Source: Takakia lepidozioides
Lineage: Eukaryota > Streptophyta > Takakiopsida > Takakiales > Takakiaceae
Length of the DNA stretch: 60,000 nt
Direction: 5' to 3'
NCBI GenBank assembly: GCA_030704615.1
Contig: CM060731.1
Location: 3,598,001 to 3,658,000 of the forward strand
Positions within the stretch are counted from its first letter, which is position 1, and the number at the start of each line of letters is the position of its first letter. The notes beneath the pieces are model-generated. The model did not search any database. It was given only the letters and a program-made list of their open reading frames with translations, and was not told where the DNA came from. This document shows, piece by piece, positions 9,915 to 19,634 of this stretch. A program made the translations under genes and the position numbers.

Positions 9915-11790
9915 CCATGTGTGGGGCTGTGACAGGCTGTGACGGGCTGTGATGGGCTGTGGCAAGCTATGACAGGCTGTGATGGGCTGTGACAGACTGT
10001 GACGGGCTGTGATGGGCTGTGGCAAGCTATGACAGGCTGTGATGGGCTATGACAGGCTGTGCCCTGTGCCCTGTGGAGCTGTGACGGGCTGTGATGGGCT
10101 GTGACAGGCTGTGCCCTCTGGCCTGTGGGGCTGTGACGGGCTGTGACAGGCTGTGGCAAGCTGTGATGGGCTGTGATGGGCTGTGACAGGCTGTGCCCTG
10201 TGCCCTGTGGGGCTGTGACGGGCTGTGTCAGGCTGTGACAGGCTGTGCCCAGTGGCCTTTGGGGCTGTGACGGGCTGTGCGGGGCTGTGACAGGCTGTGC
10301 CCTGAGGCCTGTGGGGCTGTGACGGGCTGTGACAGGCTGTGGCGAGCTGTGACAGGCCATGCCTGAGGCCTTTGAGGCTGTGACGGGCTGTGAGGGGCTG
10401 TGACAGGCCGTGCCTGAGGCCTTTGAGGCTGTGACGGGCTGTGAGGGGCTGTGACAGGCCGTGCCCATGGCCTTTGGGGCTGTGACGGGCTGTGAGGGGC
10501 TGTGACAGGCCGTGCCTGGGGCCTTTGGGGCTGTGACGGGCTGTGAGGGGCTGTGACAGGCCGTGCCCATGGCCTTTGGGGCTGTGACGGGCTGTGAGGG
10601 GCTGTGACAGGCCGTGCCCATGGCCTTTGGGGCTGTGACGGGCTGTGAGGGGCTGTGACAGGCCGTGCCTGGGGCCTTTGGGGCTGTGACGGGCTGTGAG
10701 GGGCTGTGACAGGCCGTGCCCATGGCCGTTGGGGCTGTGACGGGCTGTGAGGGGCTGTGCCTGAGGCCTTTGAGGCTGTGAGGGGCTGTGAACAGGCTGT
10801 GCCTGAGGCCTTTGAGGCTGTGACGGGCTGTGATGGGCTGTGGCAAGCTGTGACAGGCTGTGATGGGCTGTGACAGGCTGGGCCCTGTGCCCTGTGAGGC
10901 TGTGACGGGCTGTGAGGAGCTGTGACAGGCCGTGCCCATGGCCTTTGGGGCTGTGACGGGCTGTGAGGGGCTGTGACAGGCCGTGCCTGGGGCCTTTGGG
11001 GCTGTGACGGGCTGTGAGGGGCTGTGACAGGCCGTGCCCATGGCCTTTGGGGCTGTGACGGGCTGTGAGGGGCTGTGACAGGCCGTGCCCATGGCCTTTG
11101 GGGCTGTGACGGGCTGTGAGGGGCTGTGACAGGCCGTGCCTGAGGCCTTTGAGGCTGTGAGGGGCTGTGAGGGGCTGTGACAGGCCACGCCTGAGGCCTT
11201 TGAGGCTGTGACGGGCTGTGATGGGCTGTGGCAAGCTGTGACAGACTGTGATGGGCTGTGATGGGCTGGGCCCTGTGCCCTGTGAGGCTGTGACGGGCTG
11301 TGAGGAGCTGTGATAGGCCGTGCCCATGGCCTTTGGGGCTGTGACGGGCTGTGAGGGACTGTGACAGGCCGTGCCTGAGGCCTTTGGGGCTGTGACGGGC
11401 TGTGAGGGGCTGTGACAGGCCGTGCCCATGGTCTTTGGGGCTGTGACGGGCTGTGACGGGCTGTGACAGGCCGTGCCCATGGCCTTTGGGGCTGTGACGG
11501 GCTGTGAGGGGCTGTGACAGGCCGTGCCTGAGGCCTTTGAGGCTGTGACGGGCTGTGAGGGGCTGTGACAGGCCGTGCCTGAGGCTTTGGGGCTGTGAGG
11601 GGCTGTGAGGGGCTGTGACAGGCCGTGCCCATGGCCTTTGGGGCTGTGAGGGGCTGTGAGGGGCTGTGAGGGGCTGTGACAGGCCGTGCCTGAGGCCTTT
11701 GAGGCTGTGACAGGCTGTGAGGGGCTGCGACAGGCTGTGCCCAGTGGCCTGTGGGACTGTGACGGCTGTGACCAGTGAGCTGTGTGGGCC
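9915..11790 (+). repeat. G-rich tandem array, 51-bp unit built from 10-bp subrepeats
   Basis: The dominant unit is 51 bases long and consists of GGCCTTTGGGG, CTGTGACGGG, CTGTGAGGGG, CTGTGACAGG and CCGTGCCCAT, with variants. It recurs about thirty times with local rearrangement. The internal 10-base word GGCTGTGANG repeats throughout. Because 51 is a multiple of three and the minus-strand reading contains no stops, two very long minus-strand open frames appear (9863-11893 and 10047-11876). They encode only proline- and serine-rich monotony and are not credible genes. The array lies in the leader of the retrotransposon. Confidence 0.9.
11640..11673 (+). other. Canonical G-quadruplex motif
   Basis: Four GGGG runs (11640-11643, 11650-11653, 11660-11663, 11670-11673) are separated by three identical six-base loops CTGTGA. 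This satisfies the usual G3+ N1-7 rule on the plus strand, the sense strand of the retrotransposon transcript. Confidence 0.75.
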
Positions 11791-11794
11791 TGTG

Positions 11795-12480
11795 CTGGTC
11801 TGTGGTGGCCCGTGTTGACCTGTGGACGGCCTGTGCTGACTCGTGAGGCACTGGTGGACTGCCTAAGGACTGGCATGTGGTCTGGAAGGCCAAATTTTGA
11901 AGCTCGTGGAGGGCGGTTTGAGGAGTATCTTCATGATATTCCCATGGTCATGCAAGTGAGGGTAGAGAGGAGAGGCAGAGTGTTGGGATGAGAGCATGCT
12001 GGGGTTAGGCATTGCTTTAGCTTCTCTTCCTCGTAGTTTCCACCCTCTCATTAGGCCAAGACCTTTCCGTAGGTGGAGGCAAGAGTCAGTCCGGGTTTGG
12101 GCTGGGGTGTCCTTGCAGGAGCAACACCGTGGAGTTGTTTTTGGTGTGGGGGAGTTGTCGATCTGATTTCTTGTGTTTGGATCCCCTCCATACCTGCATG
12201 CTTGACTGTGCGCCATGCTAGTTTTGTGTGGGCGCTTGTTTTTATAGGTGATTGGTCCGGATTTGATCACCGGCCAGTCCTAGAGCATGCTGTCGATGGT
12301 GAGGCTGGGGTGATGACCAGCCAGACCATCATTGTTTCTCCTGTGGTGAGGTTGGAGGTGATGACCAGCCAACCATAGGAGTGCTTGCGGTGGATGCAGG
12401 TACAGGTGTAGGCTATGTTAGGAACTTAGTATTCCAAACCATAAGCCGCAACAGGTTCTCTACCCGGTTACCTTGTGAAG
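11795..12480. other. End of the leader, no gene recognised
   Basis: This stretch lies between the tandem array and gag. It contains two diverged direct repeats around GATGACCAGCCA (about 12299-12330 and 12345-12377). No primer-binding site complementary to initiator tRNA-Met was found. Confidence 0.4.
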
Positions 12481-12508
12481 AGGGGGTTAGGGACATGTTC
12501 ATGACCGG

Positions 12509-15250
12509 TTGAGTGTCAACACGGAGGTGCCACTAGTTGCTGGGGACAGTGCCGGTTCGAGCACTAGCGATACTAGTGGGTACACGAGACGAGGTGTGCG
12601 GTTTAGGCCACCTTCACCTCCTGTGTCTTCTACGGAAGGTTCTGATTCGGATTGTGAATCGGGAGGACTCATACCGGCGGTGCAAGTTGTTTCTTTGCCA
12701 TTGTTGTGGGACACAATGGAGGAGATGTATGGAGCTACCAAGGGGCCACGAAGATACTCTGGGGCGGTGGGCACCATCGAGTTGGATGATTTTATCCAAG
12801 AGTTTGATAGTTGGTGTGATTTGCAGCAAATGCGCAATCCACAACTATTTACGCCTTTCATGGCATGGAAGGGGCTGTTTCAGCACCTTGAGGGGCCGCC
12901 TATGGATGATTACCATGAGTTCAGGCGGGGGCATGAGGTTGAGATCGAGGAGTGGAGGATGTACTGGTCACCCGACTATGTCTCCATCACTAGGGGCACT
13001 AGAGCCACGAGGGCAGTGGCTACACCTGCCGCTGCACCGGCAGCTTCAGCAAGCAGCAGTGGGACTGGTGGTACAGTAGCTACGACGTCCACCCAAGCCA
13101 CTACCGCACCAGCACTAGCACCCGTGCCTGCCTTCAACCCTGTTGTGGAGTTCTTCGAAGAGTTGAGAGGGAACTACCAAGGGGTGAGGACAGAGAAGTT
13201 GCGGAGCTTGCAAGAGTTCCAACGGAAGCCGACCGAGAGCTTGAGGGAAGCTTTCACTCGCATGAGGCGCTTGATAAATGTAACCCAAGGGGTTACGGAA
13301 GCTCAGGCAGTCCAATTCTGGTATGGGATATTGGACAAGGAGCTGAGGAGAAGGGTGCGGGATGCAACTCTCCTACAAGCGGCCCAACCCACCTTAGCAA
13401 ATGTGTTTTTGCTGGCAGAGCGGATAGAGCTCAACATGGTGGAGGAACGAGTGGTCATGGTGGGATTTGCTAAGGAGACACCACGGGGTAGTGGTGCTCC
13501 TAGCCAACCACTACCTCAACGTGCTCAAGGCAACAAGGGGGCTCAGGTGAAGCTCAGGGAAGGGCAGAGAGGACCTCAGATGCAGGGGTCTCTCCCTTCA
13601 TTTGCTGGCCAACAACGGGCGGATGTGGTGTGCTGGACATGTGGAGGACCCCATGTCAAGAAGGATTGTCCAGAGGGAGGCAAAGGGCCGGCACATGCAC
13701 AGCCTGCACAGTTACAGTGTGGGCATTGTGGCAAACACGGGCATGGAGAGGCTCAGTGTTATGGTTTGCATCCTGAGTTGCGCCCAGGCCAGTTCCAAGG
13801 GAACAATGGTGGCCGGGGGCGAGGTGGAGCAGCCCAGAGGGGACGAGGTGGCCAGCCACGAGGCCAAGGGCAAGCTCAACGTGGCCAAGGACGCGGAGGT
13901 CAGGGTGTTGACCAAGGCATGGCCAACCGGCTTCAGCAGCTAGAGCAGAGGCTCGCTGCCATGGCTACAGCTCAGGTGGTACCAAGGCCGGATGGTCCAC
14001 CTCCTGCTCCTGAGGGAGGAGATATGGGAGGCATGGGATTCATGTGTGGAGCAGCACTACCACTAGTGCAGGTGGAGTCTGCTGCAGCCGTGACTCGAGG
14101 AGCAGCACGAGTTCCTGAGCCACGAGGTGCAGAGGTGGAGTTGGATCCACAGCGTGGGGAGGCAAGCCGTCAGGCTAGGCTTCCTCAGTCATTCACATTG
14201 GCGGAGACAGTGTCGACGCCATCCATGGCACCTAGTTCTCGCCCGACTGTTACCGAGGCGGAGGTTACTATGCCATTGGGGAGAGCTACACGGGTAGCAC
14301 CACTACCTAGTATTGCCAAGGCTACGGCAGCTAGTGTGCTGCTAGGAGCGGCCACATCTGTGTGCCAGGCTCCATTGTTCTCGGCTACCATGATTGCGAC
14401 GCCGGGGGTAAGACCAGCTGAGGTGTTCAGGCTGGCAGCTACACTCTGTGAGAGTGGGGAGGTTACTTCATCTTCTGCGGAGATAGTAGGAGGTGTAGTG
14501 CCGGAGGGATCCTCGGATTTGAGGGTTAAGACTGCCACGGCGGCGCCATGGCAAGCTGCAGCTGCCAGGTTGATGGAGCTGCCAGCTAGGCCAGCCATTG
14601 AGCGCGCCATGGTGACACCTGGAGTTGTCATGTTAGACAACCAGGATGTCATTTTCTATTTGAGTGGACCGGCAGGCAAGAGGTACCGGCCACTGCGGGT
14701 CTTGTTGGACTCGGGAGCTCAGCCATTGATGCTGGGCAGAGCTGCTATTGCAGGCTTGGGCCTCACGGAGGCGGATATGGAGCCTTGTCCTTTCCAGATA
14801 CAGACGTCTTTGGGAGGATCGGAGCAGGCTCGGGGCATGACACGGCGTGAATTGGCTATCAGACTACGGCCGGATCACCCTACAGATGGCTCAGTGATGC
14901 GAGCCAAGGCCATTGTGACAGACGCAGTCTCATACAATGTCCTGGTTGGTGGGGCAGTGTTGTACCCCATGGGCTTCACCCTGGATTTTTGGGAGGAATC
15001 AGCTTCCTATAGGCCTGCATGGCAGTCAGGGGAGGGCCGGCGTGTGCAGCTCCCTGTGACGTTCATAGGAGGAGTTGCGGTTGCCCAGCGAGGCAAGATG
15101 CCGACACTAGCAGCATTCACAAAGGCAGTGAGTTGGCCTAGAGAGTTGCTTGAGGGCAATGCTCATTCAGAGGATGTACCACCTCCAGGAGAGCAGGATG
15201 ACATGTATGGTATGGCGGAGTTGCCTACCATGGTTGCTCAGACTCCATTG
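12509..15250 (+). CDS. Gag and protease region of the retrotransposon
   Basis: This open frame (meaningful part about 913 codons, nominally open to 15685) encodes the structural Gag protein and the element's protease. Residues about 210-310 form a retrotransposon gag domain (FFEELRGNYQGV, SLREAFTRM). Zinc knuckle one at residues 375-387 has the spacing C-x2-C-x3-H-x4-C. Knuckle two at 404-417 has the standard C-x2-C-x4-H-x4-C. An RG-rich stretch follows at about 430-470. The aspartic protease active site is LLDSGAQPL, with D at residue 734. The frame has no ATG before 12716. Two ATGs at 12495 and 12501 lie in another frame that closes after six codons. After about 15250 this frame turns into nonsense, while the adjacent frame carries on with the methyltransferase-like domain. 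Confidence 0.85.
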
Positions 15251-16065
15251 TGGGGCACGAGCAAGGATTGCAGCGGGATGCTGATCGACGGGTGCAACAA
15301 GCCTGGGTGGAGGCTTTTGTACCGTCAGGAGAGGAGGAGAGTGTGGGGATTGCACCAGGACCACCTCAATTGTCTCCATTGGACACCACACCTATTGTGT
15401 GGCAGTATCCGGATGAAGGCATTTGTCTTCTGGACTTGTTTGGCGGGATCAGCACCGGATTGGCTGCTGTGTTACAAGCAGGTGTACGAGTTTGGCGTTA
15501 CCTGTATGTGGAGAGGGATGAGACTGCACGACGCGTTTCACTTTGCCATGTTGCTCAGTTGGTGCAGCGGTACCCTGAGTTGTTGTCGGTGTCTGCAATT
15601 CGTGGATATCAGCAGGCCTTGCCAGCAGACATTTCGTTGCTGGGGGCGCAGGATTTGGAGCGGGTTGGCTCCATTGATCTGGTAGTGGCAGGTTGGCCCT
15701 GCCATGGGCATTCATCAGCCGGGCAAGCAATGGATCTCAATTGCTTGACCTGGATTATCAGCTTGGCTCTGGCTGAGCAACGCAGAGTGCGGAGTACACT
15801 TCCCTCAATGGTCTCTCTGCCTACCGAGACGGTTCAAGCAGTGAGTGGGGGCGAGCATGTGAGGACCACGGGGTGCATGCATCCATGGCACACGTGGGAG
15901 GTGCTCGAGGTTCAGAGGGAGTTGGCAGCCAAGGCGGCTGTGATAGATGAGGTTGGGGATTCTTCTCGGGTTGAGGAGGTCCTCAATGATGAGATGATGG
16001 GGCAGGATGAGGTCTTGTCATTGACTGAGCAGGCAGGGAGTACTGCTCAAGAGGTTGCAGCATAG
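15250..16065 (+). CDS. DNA cytosine-5 methyltransferase-like domain of the retrotransposon (internally deleted)
   Basis: Numbered from 15250, residues 58-70 read ICLLDLFGGISTG, a good match to motif I (S-adenosylmethionine binding) of cytosine-5 methyltransferases of the Dnmt3/DRM type. VERDE at 87-91 fits motif II. GSIDLVVAGWPCHGHS contains the motif IV Pro-Cys, with the catalytic cysteine at residue 151. The expected ENV (motif VI) and Q-x-R (motif VIII) do not follow. Seven codons after the cysteine the sequence reads GQAMDLNCL, which resembles the end-of-domain motif X. This suggests that the centre of the domain was deleted rather than its tail lost. The remaining residues are an acidic linker ending in a UAG codon, after which the same frame stays open into reverse transcriptase. 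The domain would be inactive in this copy. Confidence 0.75.
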   Translation: MGHEQGLQRDADRRVQQAWVEAFVPSGEEESVGIAPGPPQLSPLDTTPIVWQYPDEGICLLDLFGGISTGLAAVLQAGVRVWRYLYVERDETARRVSLCHVAQLVQRYPELLSVSAIRGYQQALPADISLLGAQDLERVGSIDLVVAGWPCHGHSSAGQAMDLNCLTWIISLALAEQRRVRSTLPSMVSLPTETVQAVSGGEHVRTTGCMHPWHTWEVLEVQRELAAKAAVIDEVGDSSRVEEVLNDEMMGQDEVLSLTEQAGSTAQEVAA

Positions 16066-16071
16066 CAACCA
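16063..16071 (+). promoter_or_regulatory. Possible stop-codon readthrough site (UAG CAA CCA)
   Basis: The only stop separating the methyltransferase frame from the reverse transcriptase frame is TAG at 16063-16065. It is followed directly by CAACCA, which fits CARYYA, the context that makes UAG leaky in tobamovirus replicase expression. The codons on both sides are in the same frame and form continuous protein-like sequence (TAQEVAA before, QPRDASSTSKPTGLKVVV after). Whether this is functional readthrough or a chance nonsense mutation cannot be decided from one copy. Confidence 0.45.
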
Positions 16072-17691
16072 CGGGACGCGTCCTCTACCTCTAAGCCCAC
16101 TGGACTTAAGGTTGTAGTTACGGAGGACAATTGGGAGCCTGACATTGGACCCATTGTCACCGGAGGAGAGAGACGACGTATACGGCGGTTCCTGAGGGCT
16201 TACAGGAATTGCTTTGCCTTCAGTTTGAAGGACTTGGGAGCACTGAAGGGTCAAGAGATCCGTATTGAGTTGGCCACTGACACGCCAATCTTTCGGAGAC
16301 CCTATAGATACAGTGACATGGAGAGGTCTTTGATTCAGATGAGGACTCAAGATCTCTGGGAGGCAGGTTTGGTGGAGCTCTCTGGTGGAGAGTATGCTTC
16401 AGCCACAGTGATGCCAGCCAAGAAGGATGTCTATGGCAATTGGACGGAGAGACGTATGTGCGGTGATTACCGGCCTGTAAATCGTCAGACCAAGTCCGAT
16501 AAGTATGCCATGCCAACACCAGAGGAGATCTTTGATGCCATCGGGCATGCTAAGGCCTTTAGCACTTTGGATTTACGATCCGGATATCACCAGTTGCCAA
16601 TCAAGGAGGCGGACAAGCAGAAGACGGCATTCTGGGGGATCAATGAGCACGGCAAGGATTGCCTATACCAGTGGCGGTTCTTACCATTTGGGCTTAAGAA
16701 TGCTCCTGCAGAGTTTCAGAGAGTCATGGATAGGATTCTAGCAGGGGTGGACTTTGCTCGGTGCTACATAGATGACATCATCATCTTTAGTGTTACGATA
16801 GAGGAGCATGAGAGACACCTTCAGGTGGTATTGGAGCGCTTGAGAGCGCATGGATTGAAGTTGCATCCGGGGAAGTGCAAGTTTTTCCACAACCAGATTG
16901 AGTATCTGGGTCACATGATATATCCTGGAGGATTGGGGGTACAGCAAACTAAGGTAGAGGCCATTGCACAAATTCCACGCCCCACGGATGTGAGCCGAGT
17001 TCGAGCTTTCATGGGGTTGGCAAACTATTATAGACGGTTTGTCAAGGGATTTAGTACCATTGCAAAGGCTCTAACCAAGCTGACCAAGGTGGACCAGAAG
17101 TGGCAGTGGGAAGATGAGCAGGAACGAGCTTTTCAAGAGCTCAAGGCGAGGTTGACCTCGGCGCCTATCTTGAGACGACCTATCAGGGGGCGTCCTTTTC
17201 AGCTGCATACGGATTGGAGCATGCTGGGGCTTGGAGCGGTGCTCACACAGGTGGATGATGAGGGAAGAGAGTTCGTAGTGGCTTACGCTAGCCGCTCGAA
17301 CAACGCTGCAGAGGCTAAGTACAGCTCATATGAGGGAGAGTGCTTAGCTGCAGTGTGGGCCGTGGCACACTTCAGGTGCTATCTATACGACAATCTTTTC
17401 ACCCTTGTCACGGATCACCAGCCACTCAAGTGGTTGATGGAGTCAGACAAGCTTACGGGGAAGCTTGCACGGTGGGCACTTATACTCCAGGAGTATGACT
17501 TTCAGGTTGTGCATCGACCGGGTTTGGTCAATCGGGATGCGGATGGATTGAGTCGCAATCCATGCATGAGCCAGCAGGATTACACTGGAGCTCGGTGGCA
17601 TGGTGAGACGGACGAGGAGATGGTGCCGGGATGGCACGCATCTGCATTTTGTGTATCTTGGCATGGGGAGGTCAGATTGGACCTACAATAG
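16066..17691 (+). CDS. Reverse transcriptase and RNase H of the retrotransposon
   Basis: The frame is open from the codon after the UAG at 16063. The RT domain shows the usual landmarks: FSTLDLRSGYHQLPI, FLPFGLKNAPAEFQRVMD and the catalytic CYIDDIIIFS (16762-16791). The thumb/connection follows with FMGLANYYRRFVKGFS. RNase H has HTDWSMLGLGAVL (first aspartate at 17212), the glutamate of GECLAAVWA, VTDHQPLKWL and the C-terminal NRDADGLSR. No frame break occurs within RT or RNase H and all catalytic residues look present, so this part could still be functional. The frame ends at 17691 in sequence that no longer resembles protein. The integrase continues one register away from about 17640. Confidence 0.9.
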   Translation, partial: QPRDASSTSKPTGLKVVVTEDNWEPDIGPIVTGGERRRIRRFLRAYRNCFAFSLKDLGALKGQEIRIELATDTPIFRRPYRYSDMERSLIQMRTQDLWEAGLVELSGGEYASATVMPAKKDVYGNWTERRMCGDYRPVNRQTKSDKYAMPTPEEIFDAIGHAKAFSTLDLRSGYHQLPIKEADKQKTAFWGINEHGKDCLYQWRFLPFGLKNAPAEFQRVMDRILAGVDFARCYIDDIIIFSVTIEEHERHLQVVLERLRAHGLKLHPGKCKFFHNQIEYLGHMIYPGGLGVQQTKVEAIAQIPRPTDVSRVRAFMGLANYYRRFVKGFSTIAKALTKLTKVDQKWQWEDEQERAFQELKARLTSAPILRRPIRGRPFQLHTDWSMLGLGAVLTQVDDEGREFVVAYASRSNNAAEAKYSSYEGECLAAVWAVAHFRCYLYDNLFTLVTDHQPLKWLMESDKLTGKLARWALILQEYDFQVVHRPGLVNRDADGLSRNPCMSQQDYTGARWHGETDEEMVPGWHASAFCVSWHGEVRLDLQ

Positions 17692-18560
17692 GGATGACTG
17701 TAGACGGAGTGTCTGAGGACCCTGAGGCTAGTGATGAGCTAGGTGGTGCCAGAGATATACATGAGGATTCGGCTGTGTTGGACTACCTCCGCACGGGAGA
17801 CACGGCAGCCATTGTGACTGCCAGGGAGAGGGATCGGATCCTGCAACGAGCCAAGAGGTTCAAATGGGAGGGGATACACCTACTTCGAGTGTGGGAGAAT
17901 GGTCGGGTGAGGATTGTGCCTCACCCCACACAGCGTGCACGGTTAGTGCGGCATGCCCATGAGGAGTTGGGGCATTTTGGAGTGCGACGCACTCACAGTT
18001 TACTGCAGGGGCAGTATTGGTGGCGTGGTATGCATACAGAGGTGCAACAGTTCGTGGCTAGGTGCATGGTGTGTGACAGGGTGCGTGCTTCATTCAACGC
18101 CCCTACACCACAGTTGCATCCTTTACCAATCATGGGATTGGGCTACAGGTGGAGTCTTGACTTCGCAGGACCGTTGCCACTGACTATGCGCCACCACAAA
18201 TATGTGTTGGTGATGGTGGAGCACTTCTCCAAGTGGATTGAGTTGGTTCCATTGCCTGACAAGGCTAGTGAGGGGGCTGCGTATGCATTCTTGGATTGTG
18301 TGCTTAGCCGATTTGGTGCTCCAGCTGAGGTACTCACGGACCAAGGGAGAGAGTTTTTGGGGGAGTTTCAGGCTTTGTGTGATAAAGCCTTGATAGACCA
18401 CCGCACCACTTCTCGGGATCATCCTGAGGCCGATGGCTTAGCAGAGAGAGTTGTTCAGACGGTGAAGAGGGGTTTGCGCAAGTATGGCTTGCAGAAGGGA
18501 CACCTAGGAGATTGGGATCTTCAGGTTCCTTGGTTAGCCATGGGCTACAGGTTCAGCAAA
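17631..18560 (+). CDS. Integrase (zinc-binding domain and DDE core) of the retrotransposon
   Basis: The frame opens before the RNase H frame closes and is displaced by one base. An H-H-C-C zinc-binding domain is visible (HAHEELGHFGVRRTHSLL, then CMVC near 18064-18075). The catalytic core has the first aspartate in WSLDFAGPLP (about 18160), the second in VLTDQGREF (about 18337) and the glutamate in LAERVVQTVKRG (about 18445). The end of the core, WLAMGYRFSKQAS, runs to about 18570. There a small deletion shifts the reading to another frame that begins again at GREPDLPA. The remaining codons of the nominal open frame to 18758 are out of register. Confidence 0.88.
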
Positions 18561-18569
18561 CAAGCATCA

Positions 18570-19183
18570 CTTGTCTCCTTCTCTCTGGCCGGGAGCCGGA
18601 TTTGCCTGCAGCCATTCGTAGGGACACTGCTCAAGTCCTTAACCTTGACGATCCGGACGTGTGGGTACGTGCATGTGATCAGCGTGCAGAGTTGTTCAAG
18701 AAAGTCATGCCCATGGCTTTTGAGAACCTTGCCATTGCACAGCACCGTGATACGTTGAGGTATGCCACTATACGTGGTGGAGGATATTGTCCTGGGGTTC
18801 GGAGGTTTAGCCCTGGTGACTATGTTTATTTGCAGCAGACTGCTCCTACGACTCTGGATGTTACTGCAGGGCATGTTATTCTGAGGGTTCGAGAGGTGTT
18901 GCCCTCAGGGGTCCTGATCTTGGAGGGTCGGGATGGCATGACTTGGAAGGACCATGTGCGTAATTGTGCGCCATGTCACCTTCCCAATGTCGATGGCAGA
19001 GTTGACCCAAACTTGGCAGTGGTACCTGCAGGTTTGAGGTGCATGCTTTGTGGGTCTGCCAAAGGGGCAGCCACCATGCTGGTGTGTGATCGATGCTCAA
19101 GGGGTTGGCATATGGGATGCTTGACACCACCTCTTGAGAAGGTTCCTGACGGAGATTGGTTGTGTCCACACTGCTTGGGATAG
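18570..19183 (+). CDS. Integrase C-terminal region with a PHD finger
   Basis: The frame (open from 18512) carries the last part of the integrase: GREPDLPAAI, a stretch ending DTLRYATI, then SPGDYVYLQQTAP and the beta-rich VILRVREVLPSGVLILEGRD that normally ends gypsy integrases. Where many gypsy integrases carry a chromodomain, this one ends in a PHD finger at 19040-19180: C-x2-C (CMLC), C-x2-C (CDRC), H-x2-C (HMGC), LTPPLEKVPDGDW and a final C-x2-C (CPHC). The C4HC3 ligand set is complete and the conserved tryptophan is present. PHD fingers commonly bind histone H3 tails, so a role in steering insertion to marked chromatin is a reasonable inference. Confidence 0.85.
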
Positions 19184-19429
19184 TGGCAGTGGACATGACT
19201 GGAGGCAGCTAACAAGACATGGGAGGCCAAGCTCATAGGAGTCAATACATGAGATCCCAAGCTCAAGTTCACAGGTTGCAAGACGGCGACTAATGATGGG
19301 GCAACTCTTGCACCCGGCCTCTTGATCTATCGAGTTTGAGTGTAGTAGGGATAATGGTGGAGGACTTAGTGAGGCTATGGTCACTATCACATCTTGTGGC
19401 TACCTGGACTTAGAGGGACCTAAGCACCA

Positions 19430-19634
19430 GCTAGGGGGGCGATTGTGTGGACTAGTGACTGCCATAGTGGGCAGCATAATGGCAGCCTAGTGACTGACTA
19501 GTTGTAGCCTAGTGGTTGGACTAGTGGCTGGACTAGTGGTGAACTAGTAGTATACTAGTGTGTGGTGTGCACATGTGTTGTGTGGTTTTGGACAGCGATG
19601 TAGTTGTGTAGCGATATGTATGCGCACGACAGTT
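19430..19634 (+). repeat. Polypurine tract and probable start of the 3' LTR
   Basis: AGCTAGGGGGGCGAT at about 19429-19443 is a polypurine tract of the kind that primes plus-strand synthesis. It is followed by TGTGTGGACTAGTGACTG, a TG-start as expected for an LTR. The next 190 bases contain seven CTAGTG/ACTAGT words. The sequence then runs into a T-rich tract where the LINE is inserted. No matching 5' copy was found upstream. Confidence 0.45.

Noticed and set aside
9863-11893. Two overlapping minus-strand open frames of more than 600 codons encoding PSQPVTAPKA-type repeats
   Set aside because: They arise because the 51-bp tandem unit is a multiple of three and its complement has no stops. There is no unique domain and no start context, and they lie antisense to the retrotransposon leader.
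13656-14652. Minus-strand open frames opposite gag
   Set aside because: The plus strand has clear zinc knuckles and protease. The antisense frames carry only mirror-image composition.
15250-15685. Continuation of the gag-protease frame to 15685
   Set aside because: After about 15250 this frame becomes cysteine- and tryptophan-rich nonsense, while the overlapping frame contains methyltransferase motif I. Only one frame can be real here.
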